A stretch of 64,000 nucleotides of DNA from an uncultured Desulfobulbus sp. (lineage in GTDB: Bacteria > Desulfobacterota > Desulfobulbia > Desulfobulbales > Desulfobulbaceae), in the NCBI RefSeq assembly GCF_963664075.1, contig NZ_OY760916.1, positions 1,304,001 through 1,368,000 on the forward strand. Reading direction: 5' to 3'. Numbering within the stretch: position 1 is the stretch's first letter; each line of letters begins with the position of its first letter. The notes below the pieces were generated by a model. That model searched no databases and was not told where the DNA came from. It saw only the letters and a program-made list of their open reading frames with translations. A program made the translations under genes and the position numbers. Below, piece after piece: positions 35,893-43,991 of the stretch.

Positions 35893-36153
35893 TCAGTAAT
35901 GATACCTGCATGACAAAATGGTGATGTGGGTATCTTCAGCCGCGTAAACCAGACGATTTGTCTCGTCAATTCTTCGGGACCAGAAGCCGGAAAGGTTTTC
36001 CCGTAATGCTTCTGGCTTACCTATCCCCTCAAACGGCTGGCGGAGCGTGGCAGCAATGAGTTTATTGATTCTCTTGAGAGTTTTTTTGCCTTGGGTTTGC
36101 CAATAGAGGTAATCCATCCATGCTTCCTCCGTCCAGGCTAATTTTTTACTCAT
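35893..36153 (-). CDS. yoeB: YoeB/Txe family toxin (ribosome-dependent mRNA endonuclease)
   Basis: An 86-residue RelE-superfamily toxin, the usual size of YoeB. Recognisable blocks are WTEEAWMDYLYWQTQGKKTLKRIN, PFEGIGKPEAL and the C-terminal HITILSCRYHY, which holds the conserved His and Tyr of the active site; Arg in FWSRRIDETNRLVY is the other catalytic residue. It cleaves mRNA in the ribosomal A site when freed from its antitoxin. Its start overlaps the antitoxin stop by eight bases, with the antitoxin first, as is standard. Confidence 0.93.
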   Translation of the reverse strand: MSKKLAWTEEAWMDYLYWQTQGKKTLKRINKLIAATLRQPFEGIGKPEALRENLSGFWSRRIDETNRLVYAAEDTHITILSCRYHY

Positions 36154-36400
36154 CTATGAGTGCTCTTTCCTGAGCAGTTCCGCTCCGAAATTGTTCTATA
36201 GATTTTGCTAGGTGTGTTGCATTGGCGGGAGATTTGAGAAGATAGAAGGTCTCCATGAAACTGTTGAATGTGTCAAGGGACATAACAACAGCATCTTCTG
36301 AATCGCGACGAGTAATGATTGTATAATCAGCATCATCAACCACTCGATTCAATACAGTTTTAAGATTATTTCTGGCTTCACTGAAATTAATGACTTGCAT
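36146..36400 (-). CDS. yefM: YefM/Phd family antitoxin
   Basis: An 84-residue antitoxin. The N-terminal MQVINFSEARNNLKTVLNRVVDDADYTIITRRDSEDAVVMSL region is the DNA-binding Phd/YefM fold, and the C-terminal half wraps and neutralises the YoeB toxin. It is encoded directly upstream of yoeB with an eight-base overlap. The complex normally represses its own promoter, which should lie in the A+T-rich bases after 36400. Confidence 0.93.
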   Translation of the reverse strand: MQVINFSEARNNLKTVLNRVVDDADYTIITRRDSEDAVVMSLDTFNSFMETFYLLKSPANATHLAKSIEQFRSGTAQERALIDE

Positions 36401-36504
36401 AGTATGCTCCTGACTTGTTCTCCTTATTGTACAGGTATAGTTATTCTCTTAAGATTTGTCCAGAGTTACGTGCATCTGCCTCCCCCCGTTATCACGGTTG
36501 CAAG

Positions 36505-37788
36505 CTACCTCAGCAGAAACAAACAGGCGAGCACGGCAAAGATAACCCCGGCCAGATCCGCAGTCAGGGCGGCTGCCATGGCGTGGCGAATGCGTTTGAC
36601 CTGGACCGCCCCAAAGTAGACCGCCAGCACATAGAAGGTGGTTTCGGTCGACCCCTGGAGGGTGGAGATCAAAATACCGGTGTAACTGTCCGGACCGATG
36701 GCGGGATCCTGAATCAGCGAGGCCAGGACAGCATAGGCTCCGGAGCCTGAAAGAGGGCGCAAGAGGGCCATGGGCAGGGCCTCGGCAGGCAAGCCCAACG
36801 GTGTGGTGAACTGGCCCAATGCACCGACCAAAAGATCCAGTACGCCGCTTGCCCGCAGCATGGCCACTGCAACTAAAATGACCACCATATAGGGGATGAT
36901 GCGTAGCGCCACCTGAAATCCTTCGCGGCCACCTTCGACCATGGTTTCATAGACCGGTACCCGGCGCATTGCACCAAAGCCCAGAAAAAAGACCATCAAC
37001 CCGGGGATAATCCAGGGGGAGAAAGCCTGCCCATAGAGCACCGCCAGAGGGACCAGTCCCGCCAGGCAGGCCATGGCAACAATGCTTACCCAGAGGGGAT
37101 AGGGAGACTCCGGTTCGCTGAGCTCGCTTGTGTCTGCCTCCTCATGCGGAGTGATTTCCTGGGAATCAAGCGGAGGCGGGGCAGGGGAGAGGCGACTGTA
37201 GAGTTTGGCGGCAAGAATCGCCACAGTGGTGGAACCGATGGTGGCGCAGAGGGTAGTTGGCAAAATAGCCGCGGGATCAATTGAACCCGCAGCGGCCCGC
37301 AGAGCGATAACGCCCGTGGGCAGCAGGGTGACCGAGGAGGTGTTGATAGCCAGAAACTGGACCATGGCATTGGTGGCAGTTCCCGGCCGGCTGTTGAGCT
37401 TCTCCAGCTCCTGCATGGCGCGAATGCCAAAGGGGGTGGCGGCATTGCCAAGTCCTAGCGCGTTGGCCGAGAGGTTAAGGATCATCGCTCCCATGGCAGG
37501 GTGTTCTGCAGGGACATCGGGAAACAACCGCACCATCAGCGGCCTGATCAGGCGGGCGACGATGCGGAGCATGCCACCGGCTTCGGCCACCTTCATCAAT
37601 CCCATGAACAGGGTCATCACCCCTACCAGGCCTATGGCTAGGTCAACCGCACCTCCGGCCGCATCGATCATGGACTTGGACAGAAGCTCCATGGGGGCCG
37701 CCGCATCGCCCACCGGTACCCAGATCAGCTGGTGCCAACCGGCAAAGACAAAGGCCAGGCTGACCATGACCAGAAGAATCCCGTTCAT
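36505..37788 (-). CDS. SpmA/SpmB-like nucleoside recognition (Gate) domain protein
   Basis: A 427-residue membrane protein formed by two Gate/nucleoside-recognition domains, corresponding to a fusion of SpmA and SpmB. The first half includes GLMKVAEAGGMLRIVARLIRPLMVRLFPDVPAEHPAMGAMILNLSANALGLGNAATPFG, a strong signature. The second contains FLGFGAMRRVPVYETMVEGGREGFQVALRIIPYMV. In spore formers these are named for spore maturation, but here, in a non-spore-forming lineage, the role is unknown, perhaps small-molecule transport. It is nine bases from the aguB gene on the same strand and could be in that operon. Confidence 0.9.
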   Translation of the reverse strand: MNGILLVMVSLAFVFAGWHQLIWVPVGDAAAPMELLSKSMIDAAGGAVDLAIGLVGVMTLFMGLMKVAEAGGMLRIVARLIRPLMVRLFPDVPAEHPAMGAMILNLSANALGLGNAATPFGIRAMQELEKLNSRPGTATNAMVQFLAINTSSVTLLPTGVIALRAAAGSIDPAAILPTTLCATIGSTTVAILAAKLYSRLSPAPPPLDSQEITPHEEADTSELSEPESPYPLWVSIVAMACLAGLVPLAVLYGQAFSPWIIPGLMVFFLGFGAMRRVPVYETMVEGGREGFQVALRIIPYMVVILVAVAMLRASGVLDLLVGALGQFTTPLGLPAEALPMALLRPLSGSGAYAVLASLIQDPAIGPDSYTGILISTLQGSTETTFYVLAVYFGAVQVKRIRHAMAAALTADLAGVIFAVLACLFLLR

Positions 37789-37797
37789 TGCTGCTCC

Positions 37798-38682
37798 TTA
37801 ATCTCTGTAGCGAAGAGTCAGATCACCATAGGCATCAATACGCCGATCGCGCAGGTAGGGCCAGATGCGACGTACATCTTCGCTTCGTTTACGGTCCAGT
37901 TCCACCACCAGCACCTGCTCGTTTTCCGTGTCCGCCTCCACCACCAGCTCCCCCTGGCAGCCGGCGACAAAGCTGTTGCCCCAGAACTGCGCTCCGGCCC
38001 CCACACCACTGGGATCCGCCTCAAAACCCACGCGATTGACACTGATTACCGGGATGCCATTGGCCACAGCATGGGATCGCTGAATGGTGATCCAGGCCTC
38101 GCGCTGACGGAGTCGCTCATCTTCGGGATCTTGTGGATCATAGCCAATCGCGGTGGGATAGATCAGCATCTCCGCTCCAGCCATGGCCATAAGACGGGCC
38201 GCCTCGGGATACCACTGATCCCAGCAGATGAGCACACCCAAGCGTCCCACTGAGGTATCGATGGGGGTAAACCCCAGATCTCCGGGAGTGAAATAGAATT
38301 TTTCGTAGTACCCAGGATCATCGGGGATGTGCATCTTGCGATAGCGCCCGGCAATGGTACCGTCACGCTCCATGACCACGGCCGTGTTATGATACAATCC
38401 GGGAGCGCGCCGCTCAAAAAGTGAGGTGACGATGACGATATCCAGTTCTTGGGCCAGGGCACCGAAATATTCGCTTGCAGGGCCGGGAATGGGCTCCGCC
38501 AGATCAAAGCAGGAGGTGTCTTCGGTTTGGCAGAAGTAGGGACCGCAGTGCAGTTCCTGCAAGACCACAAGCTGTGCCCCTTTTTGCTTGGCCTCACGGA
38601 TACCCTGACTGCTTTTCTCAAGATTTGCTGCTCGATCATCCGAGCAGCACTGTTGCACCAGACCAACGGTCAGTGTCTTCAT
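37798..38682 (-). CDS. aguB: N-carbamoylputrescine amidase
   Basis: A 294-residue nitrilase-superfamily hydrolase. ATG 38682 overlaps the aguA stop by ATGA and has GAGGAG upstream. The Glu-Lys-Cys triad is visible: Glu in VVLQELHCGPYF, Lys in RYRKMHIPDDPGYYEKFYFTPGD, Cys in GVLICWDQWYPEAARL. These motifs are close to biochemically known N-carbamoylputrescine amidases, which convert N-carbamoylputrescine to putrescine, CO2 and ammonia. With the upstream agmatine deiminase it completes the agmatine route to putrescine in the cytoplasm. Confidence 0.93.
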   Translation of the reverse strand: MKTLTVGLVQQCCSDDRAANLEKSSQGIREAKQKGAQLVVLQELHCGPYFCQTEDTSCFDLAEPIPGPASEYFGALAQELDIVIVTSLFERRAPGLYHNTAVVMERDGTIAGRYRKMHIPDDPGYYEKFYFTPGDLGFTPIDTSVGRLGVLICWDQWYPEAARLMAMAGAEMLIYPTAIGYDPQDPEDERLRQREAWITIQRSHAVANGIPVISVNRVGFEADPSGVGAGAQFWGNSFVAGCQGELVVEADTENEQVLVVELDRKRSEDVRRIWPYLRDRRIDAYGDLTLRYRD

Positions 38683-39704
38683 GATAGAACTCCTCGGGGC
38701 AGTTGCATGGTCACACAGTGGAGTGATCCATGCTGAAGAATCAGTGGGCGGCAATCGATGCCAATGATTTCACGATCAGGAAAGACTTGAGCAATGGTCG
38801 CAAGCGCAATCTGATCCTGGGGATCGTCGTAGGTGGGTACCAGCACAGCCCCGTTTATAATAAGAAAATTTGCATAGGTTGCTGGTAAGCGGTGCCCGTC
38901 TTCATGGTAACAGGGGCGGGGCCAGGGCAGGGGGACAAGCCGGTAGGGCTGCCCCTTTGGAGTCTTGAGTTTCTGAAGCTCTGCTTCCATCTGCTGGAGC
39001 GCGCCATAATGGGAATCTGTTTGATCTGGGCAGCGCACATAGAGGATGGTTTCTTTGGGGCAGAGTCGAGCCAACGTGTCGATATGGGAGTCGGTATCAT
39101 CGCCGGCGAGAAAACCATGATCAAGCCAGAGGAAGTGAGATATTCCCAGGTGGTGGCTCAGAGCCTGCTCGAGCTGGGCTTTATTCAGGTGGGGATTGCG
39201 ATTGGGGCCCAGGAGACACTCACTGGTGGTCAGGAGTGTACCTGCACCGTCGGATTCAATACTGCCTCCTTCAAGAATGAGCCCAGGGACCTGCAAGGGC
39301 GTCTTTCCCCAAAGACCTTCAGCTGCCAGATGAGCGGTTATCTGATTGTCAAGATCGGCAGCAAATTTGAGGCCCCAGCCATTAAAACCAAAATCAAGGA
39401 GACAGGGGTGTGCATCTTCCAGGACCGTGATCGGGCCAAAATCCCGCGTCCAGGTGTCATTGGTTGCTACTTGAACCAGGGTAATAGGGGCAGGTTGTAT
39501 GCCGGCCTGACACAGCTGATCCTGAACCAAGTGGGGATCGGGAGTAACAATCACCACCTGTTCAAAGCGGCTGATCGTTTGGGTAATTTCAAGAAAAACT
39601 TGCCAAACATGTTGTAAGTAGGGAGCCCAATCTGTGTCCCGATGGGGCCACGAGAGCAGAATTCCATCCTGAGGTTCCCATTCGGCGGGGAGGCGTCGTT
39701 TCAT
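38679..39704 (-). CDS. aguA: agmatine deiminase
   Basis: A 341-residue member of the guanidine-modifying (PAD-like) enzyme family. ATG 39704 (MKRRLPAEWEPQDG) is preferred; an in-frame TTG is at 39722. Visible active-site elements are WTRDFGP, EGGSIESDG, DDTDSHIDTLARL with its His, and the catalytic Cys in GSLHCVTMQLPRG near the C-terminus. It hydrolyses agmatine to N-carbamoylputrescine and ammonia. It overlaps aguB by ATGA, so the two steps are translationally coupled. No arginine decarboxylase gene is in the window. Confidence 0.93.
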   Translation of the reverse strand: MKRRLPAEWEPQDGILLSWPHRDTDWAPYLQHVWQVFLEITQTISRFEQVVIVTPDPHLVQDQLCQAGIQPAPITLVQVATNDTWTRDFGPITVLEDAHPCLLDFGFNGWGLKFAADLDNQITAHLAAEGLWGKTPLQVPGLILEGGSIESDGAGTLLTTSECLLGPNRNPHLNKAQLEQALSHHLGISHFLWLDHGFLAGDDTDSHIDTLARLCPKETILYVRCPDQTDSHYGALQQMEAELQKLKTPKGQPYRLVPLPWPRPCYHEDGHRLPATYANFLIINGAVLVPTYDDPQDQIALATIAQVFPDREIIGIDCRPLILQHGSLHCVTMQLPRGVLS

Positions 39705-40019
39705 AATATGTCTATTCGGCAAAAAATGGAGTGAAAATTCTCTATCCTATCCCATGAACAACTGCTTGTAAATGAATTGAATGTACTGCAGGTCGTGGTG
39801 TCGTTTCGATACAGTCTCCTTAAGCTACTGTACGCTAAGCTCTTTATTCTATACTCTATTTTTTTAAGGCAGGTCATTTCCTTTTATTGATTTTGGGTTG
39901 ACTCGGTTAGGTCTGCTGGGTAGTCTGAACAAGAATAATTCCTATCCGAGCAAAGGGAGAATCCGATAATCTCCCTCTGCAGCGTCTTAATTTTTCCACA
40001 AAAATACACCAGGAGCACC
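39705..40019. other. 315-bp divergent intergenic region
   Basis: This region holds the promoters of aguA (minus) and the methyltransferase (plus). A weak sigma70-like pair for the plus strand is TTGACT (39898-39903) and TAGTCT (39921-39926), 17 bases apart. AGGGAGA (39954-39960) and TCTCCCT (39970-39976) form a short dyad in the leader. AGGAG lies just before ATG 40020. Nothing else is recognised. Confidence 0.45.
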
Positions 40020-40958
40020 ATGAAGAAGCAACTTCTTGATCTGCTTATCTGCCCCAACTGTTTACCCGGAGAATATTCGCTTGTCGCCGATATCGTTGAA
40101 CAAAACGATGGTGATATTCATACGGGAGCCTTAAAATGTCCCCAATGCGCTTCTCTGTACCCCATTGTCGATGGCCTGGCCCTGCTTGATCCTCAAACCA
40201 GCGAGGATGAGCGGCAAACCAATAAATACGAGACGGATGAAGTCGTTTCTTCTTATCTCTGGAGTCATTTCAGCGACCTGCTGGACGATGAAAACGGTTC
40301 CCAGGCCTATGCAACCTGGGCGGGCTTGATGCAACCACAGTCAGGTCTTTCCCTGGATGCCGGTGGTGCTGTGGGGCGCTTTACCTTTGAGATGAGTAGC
40401 AAATGCGATTTTTCGATTGGCTTTGATACCTCTCAGGCCTTTATTCGGGCGGCTCGTCAGCTGATGCAGGAACGTTCCATGGTTGTCTCGTTGAAAGACG
40501 AGGGGATGCTCAGAAAAGAAACGGTGATTCGTCTGCCCGATGACTGGCGCAGTGATCGGGTCGAGTTTGTCGTGGCGAATGCTCTGGCCCTGCCGTTTCG
40601 TCGAAAAACCTTTAACCTGTTCACCTCGCTCAATCTGGTCGACAAGGTCCCTTCACCCATGACCCATCTAGAAGAAATGAACCGGGTTACCCGCGACACC
40701 AATGCCCAGTTTATGCTCTCTGATCCATTTTCCTGGTCCACTGAGGCGGCCCCAAAAGATGCCTGGCTTGGTGGGAAGACTGAAGGGAATTTCGCAGGTA
40801 AGGGGCTGGCGAACGTGGCAACAATGCTTTGTAAGCAACAGGGCGCGCTCGCTCCCGCCTGGGAGGTGGCCGATCCGGGGCATGTTTGGTGGAAGATTCG
40901 CACGCATTCCAATCATTACGAGCTTATTCGCAGCTGTTTTGTCCATGCAAAACGTTAA
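40020..40958 (+). CDS. Trm112-like zinc domain plus SAM methyltransferase
   Basis: A 312-residue protein with AGGAG upstream of ATG 40020. Residues 1-60 form a Trm112/UPF0434-like domain with cysteine pairs in LLICPNCLPG and LKCPQCASLYPIVDG. The rest is a class I methyltransferase: LDAGGAVGRFTFEMS is the SAM motif I, FVVANALALPFRRKTFNLFTSLNLVDKVPSP covers motifs II-III. The single-chain arrangement resembles eukaryotic Trm112-methyltransferase complexes. The substrate is unknown. The molybdopterin oxidoreductase gene follows after nine bases, so the pair probably works together. Confidence 0.87.
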   Translation: MKKQLLDLLICPNCLPGEYSLVADIVEQNDGDIHTGALKCPQCASLYPIVDGLALLDPQTSEDERQTNKYETDEVVSSYLWSHFSDLLDDENGSQAYATWAGLMQPQSGLSLDAGGAVGRFTFEMSSKCDFSIGFDTSQAFIRAARQLMQERSMVVSLKDEGMLRKETVIRLPDDWRSDRVEFVVANALALPFRRKTFNLFTSLNLVDKVPSPMTHLEEMNRVTRDTNAQFMLSDPFSWSTEAAPKDAWLGGKTEGNFAGKGLANVATMLCKQQGALAPAWEVADPGHVWWKIRTHSNHYELIRSCFVHAKR

Positions 40959-40967
40959 GAGGTTTTC

Positions 40968-43022
40968 ATGATTACTGATACTGTCTGTCGATTCTGTTCT
41001 TCCTGCTGCCCGGTAGAGGCGGAGGTAGAAAACAACCGTCTTGTTGGTGTCCGGCGTAAATCTTTTCTTGATCCCGAAAAGCGACTCTCCTGTGCTAAAC
41101 TAGCTGCCGCAGCCGAAATTGTCTACTCGCCCAAGCGCCTGCTTACCCCCCTTATAAAAAAGGAGGATGGTTCCGGATTTCGTGAGGCTGATTGGGAAGA
41201 GGCGTTGGGGCTCGTTGCCCAGAAATTTCAGCAGCATAAAAAAGAACATGGTGCGCAGTCCATAGGTTGGCTTCGGGGCATGGCTGCTGATTGGGGTGCC
41301 CCTTGGGATTATCCCAACCGTTTGATGAACAGTTTTGGCAGCCCCAATACCATTGGCAATGGGTCGATTTGTTTCGTGGCGCGGGATTTTGCCCATAGCT
41401 ACGTCTATGGATCCATGGCCTTTCCCGAGGCTAAAGGGGCCAAATGTATCATCGTCTGGGGCAAAAATGATGGGAATACTGCTTTGGGGGCGGCCGAGGG
41501 GATCCACTGGGCCAAGGAGCACGGCGCCCATCTGGTGGTGATCGATCCGGTGCAGACGGCTCTGGCTCGTAAGGCGGATACCTGGTTGCAGATCAAGCCT
41601 GGCCACGACGGTCTCTTAGCCATGGCTATGATCAACGAAATTATCAGCAACGAACTCTTCGATGCAGAATTTGTTGACAACTATTGCCTGGGGTTTGCTG
41701 AACTCAAAGAGGTGGCGGCCCAGTATCCGGCCGAGCAGGTGGCCGAGCAGATTTGGCTGGAGCCTGGGCAGATTCGTGATCTGGCCCGTTTGTATGCGAC
41801 CACCAAACCCGCGGCCATTGTCGATGGCAATGGTCTTGATATGCACCGCGAGGTTTTTGATACCACCCGGGCCATCGCCATGCTTCGGGCTCTGACGGGA
41901 AACCTGGATAAACTGGGCAGTGATGTCTTGCCCCAGCCGGTTCCGGCCCGCAATATTCAGCTTGCTGATCGCCTGCCAGCTGATGCGCAGTCCATAACCA
42001 GTGAGTTTGCCCTCTTTAACAACTTCTCTGAGACCTGGGGCAATCAGGTTCAGGGCTGTGTGGTCGATGCCATCCTCGACGAAAAACCGTATCCACTGAA
42101 GATGGTGGTGGTGCAATCGGGTAATCCCCTGGTGACCATGGCTGACTCGGACCGGACCCGCGAGGCTTTTTCCAAGCTGGAGACCCTGGTGGTGATTGAT
42201 ATGTTCATGACCGAGACCGCCAAGCTGGCTGATGTGATTCTGCCGGCCTCCAGCTGCTTTGAAAAGACCCAGCTCAATCGCTCTTCTATTCGCAATAATC
42301 CGCTTTTTCTGCAGGATGCGGTGATCGAGCCGATTGGCGATTCCTGGCCGGATTGGAAGATTGTTTTTGAGCTGGGGCGCCGTTTAGGACTGGAGGAGGA
42401 GTTCCCCTGGAAGAGCGCGGAAGAAGCGATCGATTATCAGCTGGAACCTGCAGGCGTCAGCGTGGCTGATCTTCGCAAAAATGGGAAAGGGCTGCGGATC
42501 GAGGAGCTACGCTATGAGAAATACCGGGATCAGCCGTTTAAAACACCCTCGGGAAAGATTGAGCTGTTTTCCGAACGCTTGCATGCCGCTGGATTCTCCG
42601 GGGTTCCTTTTGCAGACGGATTGGGACCTGATCCCATTAGTTTTGCAAGCCAAAAGGGGGAATACCCGGTGTTAGGTGTCAGCGGGAGCCGTGATATTCG
42701 TTTTACCAATTCCCAGTACCGGACAATCCCTTCGCTGTTGAACGGTGGTGCTGGCGCAGTCGTGGATATCCATCCAGATGATGCCCAGGCCCAGGGGGTT
42801 GCTGAGGGGGATCGCATTGGAATCGAAACCCCGAAAGGGGCTATCGAAATGACTGCTCGGCTGTCAACGACCATACGTCCAGGCATGGTTCGCCTTGCCT
42901 GGGGCTGGGGTGATTATGACCAAAAAGCGAATCTCAACAGTCTGACAGAGGATGATATTCGTGGCGCTGTCAGCGGCACTTCAACCAGTCGCAGCTTCAT
43001 GTGCCGTTTGAGGAAGCTTTAG
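40968..43022 (+). CDS. molybdopterin-dependent oxidoreductase
   Basis: A 684-residue enzyme of the DMSO reductase superfamily. Cys7, Cys10, Cys14 and Cys42 (CRFCSSCCP and LSCAKL) should bind one [4Fe-4S] cluster, with Lys44 in the conserved electron-transfer position. Mo-bis-pterin binding segments include GNGSICFVARDF, LVVIDPVQTALARKADTWLQIKPGHDGLLAMAMIN and the C-terminal GVSGSRDIRFTNSQYR to GIETPKG domain. There is no Tat signal, so it is probably cytoplasmic. Family-wide substrates range from formate to thiosulfate; the one here cannot be told. The protein metal ligand may be the Cys in GSICF. It sits nine bases after a Trm112-like methyltransferase. Confidence 0.93.
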   Translation: MITDTVCRFCSSCCPVEAEVENNRLVGVRRKSFLDPEKRLSCAKLAAAAEIVYSPKRLLTPLIKKEDGSGFREADWEEALGLVAQKFQQHKKEHGAQSIGWLRGMAADWGAPWDYPNRLMNSFGSPNTIGNGSICFVARDFAHSYVYGSMAFPEAKGAKCIIVWGKNDGNTALGAAEGIHWAKEHGAHLVVIDPVQTALARKADTWLQIKPGHDGLLAMAMINEIISNELFDAEFVDNYCLGFAELKEVAAQYPAEQVAEQIWLEPGQIRDLARLYATTKPAAIVDGNGLDMHREVFDTTRAIAMLRALTGNLDKLGSDVLPQPVPARNIQLADRLPADAQSITSEFALFNNFSETWGNQVQGCVVDAILDEKPYPLKMVVVQSGNPLVTMADSDRTREAFSKLETLVVIDMFMTETAKLADVILPASSCFEKTQLNRSSIRNNPLFLQDAVIEPIGDSWPDWKIVFELGRRLGLEEEFPWKSAEEAIDYQLEPAGVSVADLRKNGKGLRIEELRYEKYRDQPFKTPSGKIELFSERLHAAGFSGVPFADGLGPDPISFASQKGEYPVLGVSGSRDIRFTNSQYRTIPSLLNGGAGAVVDIHPDDAQAQGVAEGDRIGIETPKGAIEMTARLSTTIRPGMVRLAWGWGDYDQKANLNSLTEDDIRGAVSGTSTSRSFMCRLRKL

Positions 43023-43191
43023 TTCGGGCATGAAATAGCGCTGTGGTGTGATACCGTTTGGGTGATCTCCGGAAAAATTGAGAAAACTTCGAATGTTCTA
43101 TAAAAATAAAAAGTTCTGCTCTATACTCCTTTGTGGCAAAGGGGAGCGTTTCTTTTTGGTTGAAGATGATCTTTTAGGTCTATAGAGCAAT

Positions 43192-43965
43192 ATGAGATAT
43201 GGGATAAAAATCTTGAACATTCAAACAGTACAATGCCTTTTTGTATGGCTGGCTTTTTTTGTTTTTTTGGGGCTGGGGAATGTTCAGGCCCAGGAGTCGC
43301 AACAAGAGCTGGCTGACAAGGTCTATACCTGGGTGAATCAGCAGAGAGAGGGAAACTCTCTTTCTACCCTGGAGGTCGACTCTCGCCTGCAAACTGTTGC
43401 CAGGGCACACAGTCAGGCCATGCACAAACAAAATCTTGTTGCCGCCACGGGGCCGACGTTTGACTCTCCCGAGGACAGAATCAAAGCTTCAGGTCTTACA
43501 GAGGTAGATACTCTGGTTGTTGTCGCCAAGGGGGCAAGCTGGGAGGAGTTGGTCACTCAGCTGGGGCAGGAGGAAAACCTTCAGGTGTTACTTTCCCCTG
43601 CAATGACGCATATCGGTGTGGGGGTGACCGAAGACGGCGAAAACTATTGGCTGACTGTGCAGCTGGTTGAAAGAAGGATAACATTTGGTACCTTCACCTT
43701 TACGCAAACAAGCAGCATCCCAATCAGGCGCTCCCTAGAAATAACGGGAAGTTCGGACCAGCAAAAAATTAAGGTGGTGGTTATTGCGCCTGGGGCGTCT
43801 TCAACCCAAGTTGCCTCTGAACATGTTCTTACTCCAGATGCCACAGGTGCCTTTGACGAGGTGCTTTCTTTGGGAAGCGCAACGGGAGACTTTCAATTTC
43901 AATTCTCTTGTTTACGTGGTGATAGCTACACTTTAAAACACGCTTTTACCCTGGAGGTACATTGA
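43192..43965 (+). CDS. secreted CAP-domain protein
   Basis: A 257-residue exported protein. The signal peptide (FVWLAFFVFLGLGNVQAQ) ends near residue 34. A CAP/SCP-like domain follows: VYTWVNQQREGNSLSTLEVDSRLQTVARAHSQAMHKQ, then a weakened second half with MTHIGVGVTEDGENYWLTVQLV. A small beta domain fills the C-terminus. CAP proteins act outside the cell in many roles, including lipid binding and wall-related functions. It lies 26 bases upstream of an exported transglutaminase-like protein gene, probably one operon. Confidence 0.82.
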   Translation: MRYGIKILNIQTVQCLFVWLAFFVFLGLGNVQAQESQQELADKVYTWVNQQREGNSLSTLEVDSRLQTVARAHSQAMHKQNLVAATGPTFDSPEDRIKASGLTEVDTLVVVAKGASWEELVTQLGQEENLQVLLSPAMTHIGVGVTEDGENYWLTVQLVERRITFGTFTFTQTSSIPIRRSLEITGSSDQQKIKVVVIAPGASSTQVASEHVLTPDATGAFDEVLSLGSATGDFQFQFSCLRGDSYTLKHAFTLEVH

Positions 43966-43991
43966 TTCCAGCGCTCAGAAAAGGAAACCCG

